Notes: a model not told the origin generated them from the letters alone. DNA of 64,000 nt from JAMWDF01 sp964645405 (GCA_964645405.1 CAZYCA010000042.1:124001-188000), one strand, 5' to 3'. Numbered from the stretch's first letter, positions 52,307 to 60,784 are shown. Translations and numbers: made by a program.

Positions 52307-53838
52307 GAATCTTTCTGCAGAGCCTTTTTGTATATTTTTCCGCTGGCTGTCTTCGGCAGTTCCTTGACAAAATCAATCACAGCAGGTATCTCATGACGAC
52401 CTAAGTGCTGACGGCAGAAACGGATAATTTCTTCTCTGGTAACACTAAAACCCTGCTTTAACACCAGAACCGCCCTCGGTACTTCACCGTGCAAAAAATG
52501 CTTTTTTCCTACAACAGCAGCTTCAGCCACTGCCGGGTGCCGGTAAAGAACTTCTTCAATCATCCGGGGATAGACATTCATTCCGTTGACAATAATCATA
52601 TCTTTCATCCTGTCCACAATGAAAAAGTAGCCATCCTGGTCCTGGTAGCCAAGGTCTCCAGTCCGAAACCATTCACCAAAGAATGATTTTTCTGTCTCTT
52701 CTTTTTGATGAAGGTAACCTTTCATAACATTTTCCCCCCGGACTACAATTTCACCGATACTGCCCCGGGGTAATTCCCTGCCCAGCTGGTCCACAATTTT
52801 CATTTCTACTCCAGGAAGGGGCAAACCAATGGAACCAATTTTTCTCTTTTCCCCGACCGGGTTGACAGAAGTCACAGGTGAACACTCTGTGGGTCCATCC
52901 CCCTCATAGATGAGTACACCATATCTTTTCTCAAATTTCTCCAGTATTTCTACTGGCAGTGCTGCTCCCCCTGAAATACAGAAACGAAGAGAGGAAAAAT
53001 CTATTTCCTGTTCTTCTGGCATCTGAGCTAAAAGTGTGTACATGGAGGGAACGCCCATGAAAACAGTAACCCGATGATTCTTAATTGTTTTTGCCACTTC
53101 CTCAGGCCGGAACCGAGGCAAGGCTACGACGGTAGCGCCAAGAGCCACCGGCACCAGCAGGCAGCAGGTTGCACCAAAAGCATGAAACATCGGAAGAACA
53201 GCCAGAAAAATGTCTGATTCTGAAAGGGGCAGAAAACTGATAATGGAGTGGACATTGAAAAGTAGATTGCGGTGGGTCAACATCGCTCCCTTGGGCTTTC
53301 CGGTAGTACCTGAGGTGTAAATAACAGCTGCTACATGGTCCTTCTGGTCTAAAGAAGGAATTTCCACTGGTGGGAAATCACGCTGGAAAATTTCCTCCAG
53401 AGTTATAGCACCATTTTTCCCGGAACTATTAGCCACCACCAGGAGAGAAAGTGAGGGAATATTCTTTTGTAGAGTTGATAAATCCACTCCACAACCTTCC
53501 CAGTAAATAGCTGCTTTTACCTGAGAATCTGAGAGGACGAAACCGACTTCCTCAGCACTCAGAAGAAGGTTAATGGGAACAACAGTAGCCCCGATTTTCA
53601 AAATGGCGAAGTAACTGCAAAAAAAGGCTGGAGAATTCGGACAGGAAACTGCTACCGCATCACCTGCTTTGATACCTTTTTCTTTTAAAAAGCCAGCTAA
53701 TCTGCTGGAAAATATCTCCAGCTGCTGGTAAGAAAACCTTTTCTCCTGAAAAACTAACGCTGTTTTCTCTGGAAAACATTGGGCGGCATTCCGCAGGAGC
53801 CAGCCCAGAGAAGGGTTTTTCTGCCAGAACTTTTCCAT
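52303..53838 (-). CDS. AMP-forming acyl-CoA/aryl-CoA ligase
   Basis: A 511-residue ANL-superfamily ligase. Core motifs in order: YTSGTTGKPKGAMLTHRN near residue 167 (ATP phosphate binding), EGDGPTECSP near 300 (in place of the usual YGxTE), WFRTGDLGYQDQDGYFF near 390, DRMKDMIIVNGMNVYP near 410 and the C-terminal lysine in LPKTASGKIYKKAL. ATG 53838 has a GAGGGGGA ribosome binding site; a GTG at 53850 overlapping the previous stop is the alternative. The acid it activates (fatty or aromatic) is undetermined. It is the last gene of a long minus-strand operon, after a UroD-family methyltransferase. Confidence 0.93.
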   Translation of the reverse strand: MEKFWQKNPSLGWLLRNAAQCFPEKTALVFQEKRFSYQQLEIFSSRLAGFLKEKGIKAGDAVAVSCPNSPAFFCSYFAILKIGATVVPINLLLSAEEVGFVLSDSQVKAAIYWEGCGVDLSTLQKNIPSLSLLVVANSSGKNGAITLEEIFQRDFPPVEIPSLDQKDHVAAVIYTSGTTGKPKGAMLTHRNLLFNVHSIISFLPLSESDIFLAVLPMFHAFGATCCLLVPVALGATVVALPRFRPEEVAKTIKNHRVTVFMGVPSMYTLLAQMPEEQEIDFSSLRFCISGGAALPVEILEKFEKRYGVLIYEGDGPTECSPVTSVNPVGEKRKIGSIGLPLPGVEMKIVDQLGRELPRGSIGEIVVRGENVMKGYLHQKEETEKSFFGEWFRTGDLGYQDQDGYFFIVDRMKDMIIVNGMNVYPRMIEEVLYRHPAVAEAAVVGKKHFLHGEVPRAVLVLKQGFSVTREEIIRFCRQHLGRHEIPAVIDFVKELPKTASGKIYKKALQKDS

Positions 53839-53846
53839 TTTCCCCC

Positions 53847-54890
53847 TCACTGTTTTAGACTTCCAGCTGCCTGGTACATCGCCAGAATATTTTCCAGTGG
53901 CGTTGATTTTTGAAAATTATGGGTGGAACAAACAATGTAGCCACTACCTGCAAATTCCTCCAAACGCTGTTTTACTTCCCTCCTTACATCTTCCGGTGTG
54001 CCAGACGGCAGCGTCTGCTGAATATCAATACCACCATGAAAGCAAAGAAACCGACCAAATTCCTTGCTCAGTTCAGCCGGAACCATACCTTTCGCTCTGA
54101 CCTGGACAGGATTAAGGATATCTACACCAGCTTCAATTAAATCCGGAATGACCGACCGGATCGCACCGCAGGAATGAAACATAACCTTAGCCCCATAATG
54201 ATGAATGAGAGAAAAATAACGTTTTAGATACGGGAAAACTAATCGCCTCAGAATCTTTGGAGAAACTAATAATGATTCCTGTGTGCCTAAGTCATCACCC
54301 ACCAGAACAATATCTATATGATTGCCTGCCACCTCCAGACTGCGTCGCAAAACTTCCAGATAAAAGTTACTAACCTGTTCAAAGATAGCCTCCACCAGAG
54401 CACTGTTCCACACCAGGTCAGTCATAATCTTTTCCATACCACAGAGGTAAATACCCTGATGCAATACACTGGGACGATTGGTTCTTTCCGCAGACAAAAC
54501 CAGGGCATAATTCTGACAGGCAGAAATGGAATCAAGCAAGCCCTGATAATCGTACCAGGAAGCATCCGGCCAGGTAAATTTTTCCACATCCTTTATAGTT
54601 TCCGCCCCACTCAGAGGAGCATAGCAAACTTCGTTGTATCTCCCATCCCGTCGAACATGCCAGATATCTTCTGTAGTCCCATCCGGAAAACAGCGACATT
54701 CTCCTGCCTTATACCGTGGGAAAACATAACGCAGGTCAACACCAAGGTAATCCAGCAATTCCAGATGGTCTCTAAGCTTAAGGTGTTCTCTTAATTCTGT
54801 AGCCACCTGAGCTTGAGACCAGAAATCACAGGCACTTCTATCTGTCCTCTGTCTCTTTAAAGTTAGCCTTACCCTTTCCTGTCCTGTCAT
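53847..54890 (-). CDS. UroD-family (MtaA-like) methyltransferase with canonical H-x-C site
   Basis: A 347-residue URO-D superfamily protein. Unlike the other two in this window it keeps the zinc motif of methylcobamide:coenzyme M-type methyltransferases, H-S-C in MFHSCGAI near residue 240, with a later cysteine in YIVCSTHN near 320 as the probable third ligand. VLVGDDLGTQESLLVSP near 195 is family-typical. Gene pairing with an acyl/aryl-CoA ligase (1 to 4 bases away) raises the possibility of demethylation of methoxylated acids. The methyl acceptor is unknown, and no coenzyme M genes are seen. Confidence 0.88.
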   Translation of the reverse strand: MTGQERVRLTLKRQRTDRSACDFWSQAQVATELREHLKLRDHLELLDYLGVDLRYVFPRYKAGECRCFPDGTTEDIWHVRRDGRYNEVCYAPLSGAETIKDVEKFTWPDASWYDYQGLLDSISACQNYALVLSAERTNRPSVLHQGIYLCGMEKIMTDLVWNSALVEAIFEQVSNFYLEVLRRSLEVAGNHIDIVLVGDDLGTQESLLVSPKILRRLVFPYLKRYFSLIHHYGAKVMFHSCGAIRSVIPDLIEAGVDILNPVQVRAKGMVPAELSKEFGRFLCFHGGIDIQQTLPSGTPEDVRREVKQRLEEFAGSGYIVCSTHNFQKSTPLENILAMYQAAGSLKQ

Positions 54891-54908
54891 AAAATGTCAG
54901 GTGAAACC

Positions 54909-56060
54909 TTACCTCAGTTTTTCTTCTATCATTCTTTTTTCTGAAAGAGGTATCTTCATCTTCTGCACAACTTTCCGGAAAAAGGCTATGGTCTGGTCAT
55001 AAGTAATCCGGTCCACCGGGTATGGTGTACCGTCTTTACCACCATGAGCAAAGGAATACCTGGCAGGGTCCTGGTAGGAGGGGGCTGCACCATAAATCAC
55101 TTCGGCAACCAGACTCAGGCCGCGCACTGTCCCTGGTCCTACCCCTGGCAGCATAATCAGTTGCTCGTAACTGGATGGTTTCATCTCGCAAAGCTCCCGG
55201 AGAATTTTTTCTAAGTAGTGGCTATGTGAGAAATCCTCTTCTATTACTGGATGCTGGTAAAATTCCACAGGAAAAAGTTCCAGGACTACCGCCTCTTCCT
55301 TCCTGGAACCAGCTGCTACCATTCTGGAAACAGGACTGGTGTGTCGCCGTAAAATGCGCAGGTCCTTCAGTAAACCCTGAAATCCTGCCTGAACAAGCTG
55401 GGTACTCAGATTACGATTAGCTTCACTTTCCCTGGCCACCAGGTTCAGACACAAACGGTTGACACCCTGGCTTATGATACCGGTATGTGGTTCACAGACA
55501 GGGTCAATAATTTTTTTCGAAAACCAGTGGTATCTCCTTGCCTTCTGACTGCTGAGATTCATACCCTGCTGAACAACACTCCAGGCTCCTGTGCGGGAAA
55601 AGAAAAAAGTATGGTGATAAATCTGAAAGCCATCCTGTACCAGTGCATTGTCCACCTTGGCGGTTAAACGGGAACTGTAGATAAAACTATTGACCTGTTT
55701 TTCTAAAAGCCCGAGTTTTTCTCCCCAGAAACTTATTTCTTCAGGTGTTTTTCTGGAACTCCTTCCTTTACCGCCGCAGATGAAAACACCTAACTCCTTT
55801 TCCTGATTACGAATTGCTTCCTTGAGAGCAGCTGTCAGTGTGGTGGTCAGGCCGGAAGCATTCCAGTCAAAAGCTAAAACCGTACCCAGGGACTGAAACC
55901 ATACCGGGTCAGCCAGCCGCTGGATAAGTTCCTCAGGTCCAAACTCCTGGACAATAACTTCTATCAGGTATCGTCCCAGCCGGGTCATCCGCTGGAAAAG
56001 CCAGGACGGACATTTTCCGGTATCCAGGGTAAAAGTGGCTATACCTCTTTTAAATTGCAC
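54909..56060 (-). CDS. DUF763 protein with helix-hairpin-helix-like motif
   Basis: A 383-residue DUF763 protein, a family found mainly in archaea and thermophilic or anaerobic bacteria and of unknown function. The recognisable N-terminus RGIATFTLDTGKCPSWLF and the LAFDWNASGLTTT segment are present. Near residues 302-320 the sequence LPGVGPGTVRGLSLVAEV looks like a helix-hairpin-helix DNA-binding motif, and it is followed by the conserved FAHGGKDGTPYPVDR. The start overlaps the end of a DNA glycosylase gene by 22 nt, which supports a DNA-related role. Confidence 0.88.
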   Translation of the reverse strand: MQFKRGIATFTLDTGKCPSWLFQRMTRLGRYLIEVIVQEFGPEELIQRLADPVWFQSLGTVLAFDWNASGLTTTLTAALKEAIRNQEKELGVFICGGKGRSSRKTPEEISFWGEKLGLLEKQVNSFIYSSRLTAKVDNALVQDGFQIYHHTFFFSRTGAWSVVQQGMNLSSQKARRYHWFSKKIIDPVCEPHTGIISQGVNRLCLNLVARESEANRNLSTQLVQAGFQGLLKDLRILRRHTSPVSRMVAAGSRKEEAVVLELFPVEFYQHPVIEEDFSHSHYLEKILRELCEMKPSSYEQLIMLPGVGPGTVRGLSLVAEVIYGAAPSYQDPARYSFAHGGKDGTPYPVDRITYDQTIAFFRKVVQKMKIPLSEKRMIEEKLR

Positions 56061-56674
56061 CTTCTACCTCTCTCTTTCCCGTCTATGACAATAAGAGCAT
56101 GAAAATCCTGATAGATTCTGTAATCTTCAGGAAGTCTGGCTTCAAAGTATTCCTGGAGGCTGTCATAGGAAAGATTTACAGGAAAATTAAGTCTTTCTGC
56201 CAGCCTTCTGGTGTATTCATCTATCACAAAAACAGGTTTTTCCAGGGCATAAAGAAGAATGTCATCCGCTGTTTCTGGACCAATCCCGGAAAGGGAAAGA
56301 AGATTTTTCCTGATTTCCTCCACGCAGCAGCGCTGAATTCTGCTAAGACCACCCTTTTCCATAATCAGCCAGGCCAGAGATTTCAGACGAATGGCTTTCT
56401 GACGATAAAAGCCTGAAGGAATAATAAGACCAGCCAACTTATCCACTGGCAGTGCCACCAGTTTCTCGAGCGAAAGAAAACGTTCTTTTCTTAAGTTTTC
56501 TACAGCTTGCTGGACATTACGCCAGTTCGCTCTCTGGGTAAGCACAGCCTCTATGATTACCTGTTGCTTTTCCCTGAAAGTTTTTGGTCTCTTACACCAG
56601 AGTTTCCACTGCCCGGATGGTTTACCATGGAGACTTTTCAGCTTCAGGTAAAGGGCAAGCAAACTCTCAGCCAT
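56039..56674 (-). CDS. Endonuclease III-family DNA glycosylase (MagIII-like, no Fe-S cluster)
   Basis: A 211-residue HhH-GPD DNA glycosylase. The HhH motif reads LSGIGPETADDILLYAL near residue 122; the lysine used by Nth for AP-lyase chemistry is replaced by glutamate, so a monofunctional glycosylase is expected. The catalytic aspartate is in FVIDEYTRRL near 148. The C-terminal four-cysteine iron-sulfur loop of Nth is absent (only one cysteine in ERGRRCNLKEV), as in Helicobacter MagIII 3-methyladenine glycosylase, whose PSGFYNQKAKRL-type motif also matches (PSGFYRQKAIRL). This supports a base-excision role on alkylated purines. Confidence 0.88.
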   Translation of the reverse strand: MAESLLALYLKLKSLHGKPSGQWKLWCKRPKTFREKQQVIIEAVLTQRANWRNVQQAVENLRKERFLSLEKLVALPVDKLAGLIIPSGFYRQKAIRLKSLAWLIMEKGGLSRIQRCCVEEIRKNLLSLSGIGPETADDILLYALEKPVFVIDEYTRRLAERLNFPVNLSYDSLQEYFEARLPEDYRIYQDFHALIVIDGKERGRRCNLKEV

Positions 56675-57088
56675 CTAAAGCTCCTGGCCGGTACTGGCTC
56701 TAATTAATGTGCCAAACTTTACACCCTTGGTTCCTTTTAAAAGATAAGCCAGTTTTTCCACCCTGAGAGCTTTTCCTTTAGCCACAATAATTTCCAGGCA
56801 GTTGGTATCGTCAAGATGCACATGCTGACTGGAGATAATCAAATCATGCTCGTCATGCTGGATGTCCAGCAGCCGATTCACCAGGTCCCGGCGGTGGTGG
56901 TCGTAAATCAGGGCAATAACACCGGTAACCACCTGGTCACTCTGCCATTTTTCTCCAACCAGTTCAGCCCGGATTAAATCACCAATAGCCTTGGAGCGGG
57001 TGGGATATTTTCTTTGCCGCAGATAACGGTCAAACTCCTTCAGTACTTTCCGCTCCAAGGCGACTCCGAAACGAACCAATTCTGACAT
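56675..57088 (-). CDS. nikR: Nickel-responsive regulator NikR
   Basis: A 137-residue ribbon-helix-helix repressor read from ATG 57088; 13 extra upstream codons starting at 57127 do not fit the family. The N-terminal DNA-binding strand and helices (RFGVALERKVLKEFDRYL, then PTRSKAIGDLIR) are intact. The high-affinity nickel ligands are all present as H78, H89, H91 and C97 (QHVHLDDTNC), with the same spacing as E. coli H76, H87, H89 and C95. The C-terminal ACT-like domain completes it. It sits in the same operon as a ZnuABC-type metal importer, so it may control metal uptake, including its own operon. Confidence 0.95.
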   Translation of the reverse strand: MSELVRFGVALERKVLKEFDRYLRQRKYPTRSKAIGDLIRAELVGEKWQSDQVVTGVIALIYDHHRRDLVNRLLDIQHDEHDLIISSQHVHLDDTNCLEIIVAKGKALRVEKLAYLLKGTKGVKFGTLIRASTGQEL

Positions 57089-57152
57089 CTTCACCCCGGT
57101 AATTATCTTACAACAGATAAGCAGCATGGTAAATAGTTTTGAAGGGAAGCAG

Positions 57153-57749
57153 TCACTCTGGCCTTCTGGCAGCTACCAGATAAAAATCAGGTTCATCAAT
57201 CAGCCGCCAGGGGGAAAATCCATGCCCGGTAAGCAAAGCAGAAAGGGAATAAGCTGGTAGTACCACATCCTCAGCCACGGAAGAAGAAATCTGACGGTGG
57301 TGTCTGTTGACCCAGTCCCGGCCAGCAGGGTGGGAAATTACCAGATTCCCTCCAGGCTTCAGGAGACGATAAATCTCCTTCAGGGCTTTACCCTGGTCAA
57401 CAAAATGAGGGAAACTGGCATTGGCTATCACCTGGTCAAAAAAACAGTCAGAAAAAGATGTCCGGTGGATATCTTCAAACACTACGTAAACATTGGAAGG
57501 AAACTTTTTCTTTCTCATCTGTTCTACCATACCCGGGGAAAAATCCAGAGCATAGATAGAGCCTCTGGAACCAACTGCCTTAAGAAGATAAGGTACAAGG
57601 ATACCTGTTCCAGCACCGGCATCCAGAACTCTCTGTCCCGGTAATATCCGGGATTCTCTGATTACCCGCAAAAGTTTAGAAGAATCCTTTTTCAGGTTTC
57701 TATCCCAGATACCAGCCATCCGGTCAAAAAATTCTTTTTTCTCAGCCAT
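57153..57749 (-). CDS. SAM-dependent class I methyltransferase
   Basis: A 198-residue methyltransferase read from ATG 57749, which has a strong AGGAGAAGGA ribosome binding site; the longer start at 57791 is rejected. SAM-binding motif I is VLDAGAGTGILVPYLL near residue 43, followed by ALDFSPGMVEQM near 68 and the Ubie/Coq5-like block LKPGGNLVISHP near 135. The family resembles methyltransferase domain 11/UbiE proteins. Its place between a metal-transport permease and NikR suggests metal- or metallophore-linked chemistry, but nothing in the sequence proves that. Confidence 0.88.
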   Translation of the reverse strand: MAEKKEFFDRMAGIWDRNLKKDSSKLLRVIRESRILPGQRVLDAGAGTGILVPYLLKAVGSRGSIYALDFSPGMVEQMRKKKFPSNVYVVFEDIHRTSFSDCFFDQVIANASFPHFVDQGKALKEIYRLLKPGGNLVISHPAGRDWVNRHHRQISSSVAEDVVLPAYSLSALLTGHGFSPWRLIDEPDFYLVAARRPE

Positions 57750-58557
57750 TGTTTTTCCTTCTCCTCTTCGGACAGAAAGCCAGACAACCAAAAAAAATCA
57801 AACTGGAAACAAGAACCACAGAGGCTCCTGCTGGCAAGTTAAAAGCAGTTGCCGCAGCCAGTCCCACTACTCCTGAGGCTATGGAAAAAAGGCAGGAAAG
57901 AGCATACATTTTTTTCAGACTGTAGGTAATCTGATAGGCAGCAACAGCCGGATTCAGAATAAGAGAAAAAACCAGTAACCCACCGATAGACTTAAGACAG
58001 GCACTTACACCCACACCACAGAAAAACAGCATCAGAAAGAAGAAAAGACTGGCAGCCAGACCAGAAGATTTAGCCAGCTCCTGATGAAAGAGTACAGAAT
58101 GAATTTCCTTGAAGTAACCAACAGCAAAAACCGTAGTGATAACGGTGATAACACCAAGAACCACCAGATCAGTTTTTCCCACTGTGAGAAGACTGCCCCA
58201 GAGAAGATTCATTCCCTGGGTTCTTGCTTCCGGGACCATTCCCATCAGCAGAAAAACCAGACCAAGGGTGGTAGAGAAAATGACACCGATAGATGTCTCT
58301 GGATGGATTCTTCCCCTTTCAGAAAGCGGTCCTAAAATCCCGGCAGTAACTACACTGAAACCCATCGCCACCGGTGTAACCGGAAGGCCCGAGCAAATAG
58401 CCAGCAACCCTCCGGCTAAAGCCGCATGGGAAATAGCCACTGTCAGAAAAGAGATTTTCAGGAGAAAAACCCAGACACCAAGAAAACCACAGGAAATACC
58501 GGTGAGTATCACTGCCATCAAAGCCCGCTGAAAAAAAGGATAGGAAAGTAGTTCCAT
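57742..58557 (-). CDS. ABC-3 family metal transporter permease (ZnuB-like)
   Basis: A 271-residue polytopic permease read from ATG 58557, two bases after the ATPase stop; an earlier in-frame start at 58611 lies inside the ATPase gene. It has about seven to eight membrane helices and the ABC-3 patterns SHAALAGGLLAICSGLP near residue 48 and GLLVFSLILNPAVAAYQ near 198. Members import Zn2+, Mn2+ or Fe2+. It forms a complete importer with the two genes upstream. Confidence 0.93.
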   Translation of the reverse strand: MELLSYPFFQRALMAVILTGISCGFLGVWVFLLKISFLTVAISHAALAGGLLAICSGLPVTPVAMGFSVVTAGILGPLSERGRIHPETSIGVIFSTTLGLVFLLMGMVPEARTQGMNLLWGSLLTVGKTDLVVLGVITVITTVFAVGYFKEIHSVLFHQELAKSSGLAASLFFFLMLFFCGVGVSACLKSIGGLLVFSLILNPAVAAYQITYSLKKMYALSCLFSIASGVVGLAAATAFNLPAGASVVLVSSLIFFGCLAFCPKRRRKNNG

Positions 58558-58559
58558 TC

Positions 58560-59240
58560 CTAAGATACCTGGTGCAGCTGACCGTTTTCCATACGGATGA
58601 CCCTGGTACATAGACTTTGAAGCAATTCTGCTTCATGAGAAACAAGAATACTGGTTATTTTCTGTCCTCTAATCACCTGGTGCCACAAAATCAGGAGTTT
58701 TTCCTTCATCCGCGTATCCAGCCAGGAAAAAATCTCGTCCAGAAGAAGAACTCTGGCACCCTGAGCTAAGGATCTGGCAATTAAAACTCTTCTTTTTTGT
58801 CCACCGGACAACTGACCAAAGGGTCGCTTCAGCAATCCTTCTATTTCCAGTTGCCTTGCTGCCTCCTCCACCGCCAGGTAGTCCTCAGCATCAGGGAAAC
58901 GAAAAAGACCAATCTGGCCATAGCGACCCATCATCACAACTTCCTCGACCAGCACAGGAATTTCTGGTTCTACTTCCAGAAATTGCGGAACATAGCCAAT
59001 ATTTCTTCTCAGTCTGTTCCCTGACTGCCAGGATAACTTCTCTCCAAATAGTTCTACCGTTCCTGCAGCTGCTTTCAGCAGTCCACCGATAACCTTAAGT
59101 AAGGATGTTTTTCCCGCTCCATTAGGTCCCCACAGACCAATTGCTTCTCCGGAAAGCACCTTCAGATTAACCTCTTTCAGAATTATCCGGTTATCATACG
59201 CAACTGCCACATCTTTCAGGTTAACGACTTCTTCTGGCAT
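58560..59240 (-). CDS. ABC metal transporter ATP-binding protein (ZnuC-like)
   Basis: A 226-residue ATPase. Walker A GPNGAGKT (residues 38-45), the Q-loop in YVPQFLEVEP, the signature LSGGQKRRVLIARSLA near 144 and Walker B VLLLDEIFSWLD near 166 are intact. The H-loop histidine is in LVSHEAE. It overlaps the binding-protein gene by 20 nt and is followed directly by the permease. The class is the zinc/manganese uptake type. Confidence 0.95.
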   Translation of the reverse strand: MPEEVVNLKDVAVAYDNRIILKEVNLKVLSGEAIGLWGPNGAGKTSLLKVIGGLLKAAAGTVELFGEKLSWQSGNRLRRNIGYVPQFLEVEPEIPVLVEEVVMMGRYGQIGLFRFPDAEDYLAVEEAARQLEIEGLLKRPFGQLSGGQKRRVLIARSLAQGARVLLLDEIFSWLDTRMKEKLLILWHQVIRGQKITSILVSHEAELLQSLCTRVIRMENGQLHQVS

Positions 59241-60045
59241 GGAAAAGTTTCTCCAGATTTTGCTCCAGTAGATTTTCTATACTCTGTCCTTGCGGAAAAT
59301 TGGAAAAAACAATATGCTTTGCCTTCAAATCAGCAGCCAGAACCTGGCCGGTATCAGCTCCTGCCTGTAGATTGTCAATCACGGCTACTACTTTGTGTTT
59401 ATGCCCCTTCCGGAGAAGTTCTGCCATCAAAACCGGCGTGAAGTCATCCCTGGTCCTGTAAGTACCAACAACCTTCAGTCCCAGATAACTGAGTAAGTCA
59501 GCAAGATGAATATTACACAAAACCGGAGCATTCCACCATCCTTCCTCTTTTACTCTTTTCTTGATTTCCCGGTCAAAGGACTGAAGACGAATCTCCAGAT
59601 TATTAAGACGGGTTTGAAATAATTCTGCGTCTTTGGGGAATTTCGCACAAAGAGCCGCACAAACCACTCCGGCTGCTTGCAGATGAACCAGGGGTATCTG
59701 CCAGTTACCGTTGACCTGCACCAGTCTTTTTTTCCCTTCAGCCTCTCTTATCGCTTTTTCTACACGGGGCAAATACGGTTCAAACCCATGTGCCAGAAAT
59801 AGTTCCGCCTGTTCTAAAATAGCCATTTTCTCAGTATCAATATCACCATGGCCAGGACAAAGGTTCGGCGCTACCAGTGCCGTCACAGAGATTCTCTCCC
59901 CGGCTAATTCTCCCACGACTTCCTTCAAAAGACTGGTAGTCACAACTAACTGACTTGTTTCTGTTAGAAGATTTCCTGTCGCCAGGAAAAAAGTCAGTAA
60001 AAATAATTCTTTCTTTTTCGCTTTCAGTATGAAGTATCCCACCAC
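59221..60045 (-). CDS. Metal ABC transporter substrate-binding protein (ZnuA/MntC-like)
   Basis: A 274-residue cluster A-I binding protein with an N-terminal signal peptide (about residues 1-28). The metal-ligand regions are recognisable: CPGHGDID near residue 62, LAHGFEPYL near 84 and CNIHLADLLSYLG near 175. The His/Asp/Glu-rich flexible loop of classical ZnuA is absent, and the conserved E/P near the second ligand is altered, so metal choice is unclear. It overlaps the pseudopilin gene by 22 nt, an unusual coupling. With NikR downstream in the operon, nickel or cobalt are alternatives to zinc or manganese. Confidence 0.87.
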   Translation of the reverse strand: MVGYFILKAKKKELFLLTFFLATGNLLTETSQLVVTTSLLKEVVGELAGERISVTALVAPNLCPGHGDIDTEKMAILEQAELFLAHGFEPYLPRVEKAIREAEGKKRLVQVNGNWQIPLVHLQAAGVVCAALCAKFPKDAELFQTRLNNLEIRLQSFDREIKKRVKEEGWWNAPVLCNIHLADLLSYLGLKVVGTYRTRDDFTPVLMAELLRKGHKHKVVAVIDNLQAGADTGQVLAADLKAKHIVFSNFPQGQSIENLLEQNLEKLFHARRSR

Positions 60046-60740
60046 TGTCTCCAGGTAGAACAGATTACAGGAGAAGAAGGAATGGGGTTTCCGGAAGCAT
60101 CAACATCCAGGGTGTTACTATGGTAACCTTCTGGCTTTAGCCATTCCACATGGTTATCCCCAAAAAGTACATTGGAACCACCGCTGTGCACCCGGCAAAC
60201 TGCCCAGTAACAGGTAGCACCACCGGCAAAAAATCCACCCGGACCTACCGGAGGACCAGCATTGCAACCACCCCTGCCATCAGAGGACCTGCCCCATTCC
60301 ACTACCAGAATTTTCCGGGAAGGGTCTTTCACCCGGGAAGCCTTAATCCCGTGAAAACCAGGGTAATCAAATCCTGGTGTCGTCGGGTCATCATAACCAA
60401 CATTGTAACCCTGACCGTAATACCAGTCAGTTAGACGGATAGTCTTGCCATGCCGGCTGGGACAGTAACAAACCCTGTTACGCATACTGGAAGAAACATA
60501 AGTCCATAGACGTGTCTTCCAGTTAGGATTAATCGGATAGTAGTCGTCCCAGTCAGCCCGGTAAAGTTCAAAAGCCAGAGCCAGTTGTTTCAGGTTGGAA
60601 AGACAGACAGATTGTCTGGCTTTTTCTCTGGCTTTCCCCAGAGCCGGCAGAAGCATCCCTGACAGAATCGCTATGATGGCTACCACCACCAGAAGCTCTA
60701 TCAGGGTAAAACCAAAACATCTTCTCCTTTCTTTGCCCAT
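60024..60740 (-). CDS. Type II-type pseudopilin, H-X9-D family (5 of 5)
   Basis: A 238-residue pseudopilin. The leader contains FGFTLIELLVVVAIIAIL with a slightly longer basic pre-leader (MGKERRRC). LGKAREKARQSVCLSNLKQ and a C-terminal H-x9-D signature (HSGGSNVLFGDNH; DN instead of DG) follow. Unlike the other four, its DNA is diverged, with GC-richer codons in the leader. It stands at the head of a long operon starting with a metal importer, not a glycan-active gene. A strong promoter lies upstream. Confidence 0.93.
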   Translation of the reverse strand: MGKERRRCFGFTLIELLVVVAIIAILSGMLLPALGKAREKARQSVCLSNLKQLALAFELYRADWDDYYPINPNWKTRLWTYVSSSMRNRVCYCPSRHGKTIRLTDWYYGQGYNVGYDDPTTPGFDYPGFHGIKASRVKDPSRKILVVEWGRSSDGRGGCNAGPPVGPGGFFAGGATCYWAVCRVHSGGSNVLFGDNHVEWLKPEGYHSNTLDVDASGNPIPSSPVICSTWRQWWDTSY

Positions 60741-60784
60741 TCGTCCTCCCTGTTATTTTGGGCGCTCCATGATATGGTAGCATA

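Noticed and set aside
56039..56100. Frameshift removing an iron-sulfur loop from the DNA glycosylase
   Set aside because: The missing loop and altered HhH lysine fit the MagIII subfamily, which naturally lacks the cluster, so no break is needed.
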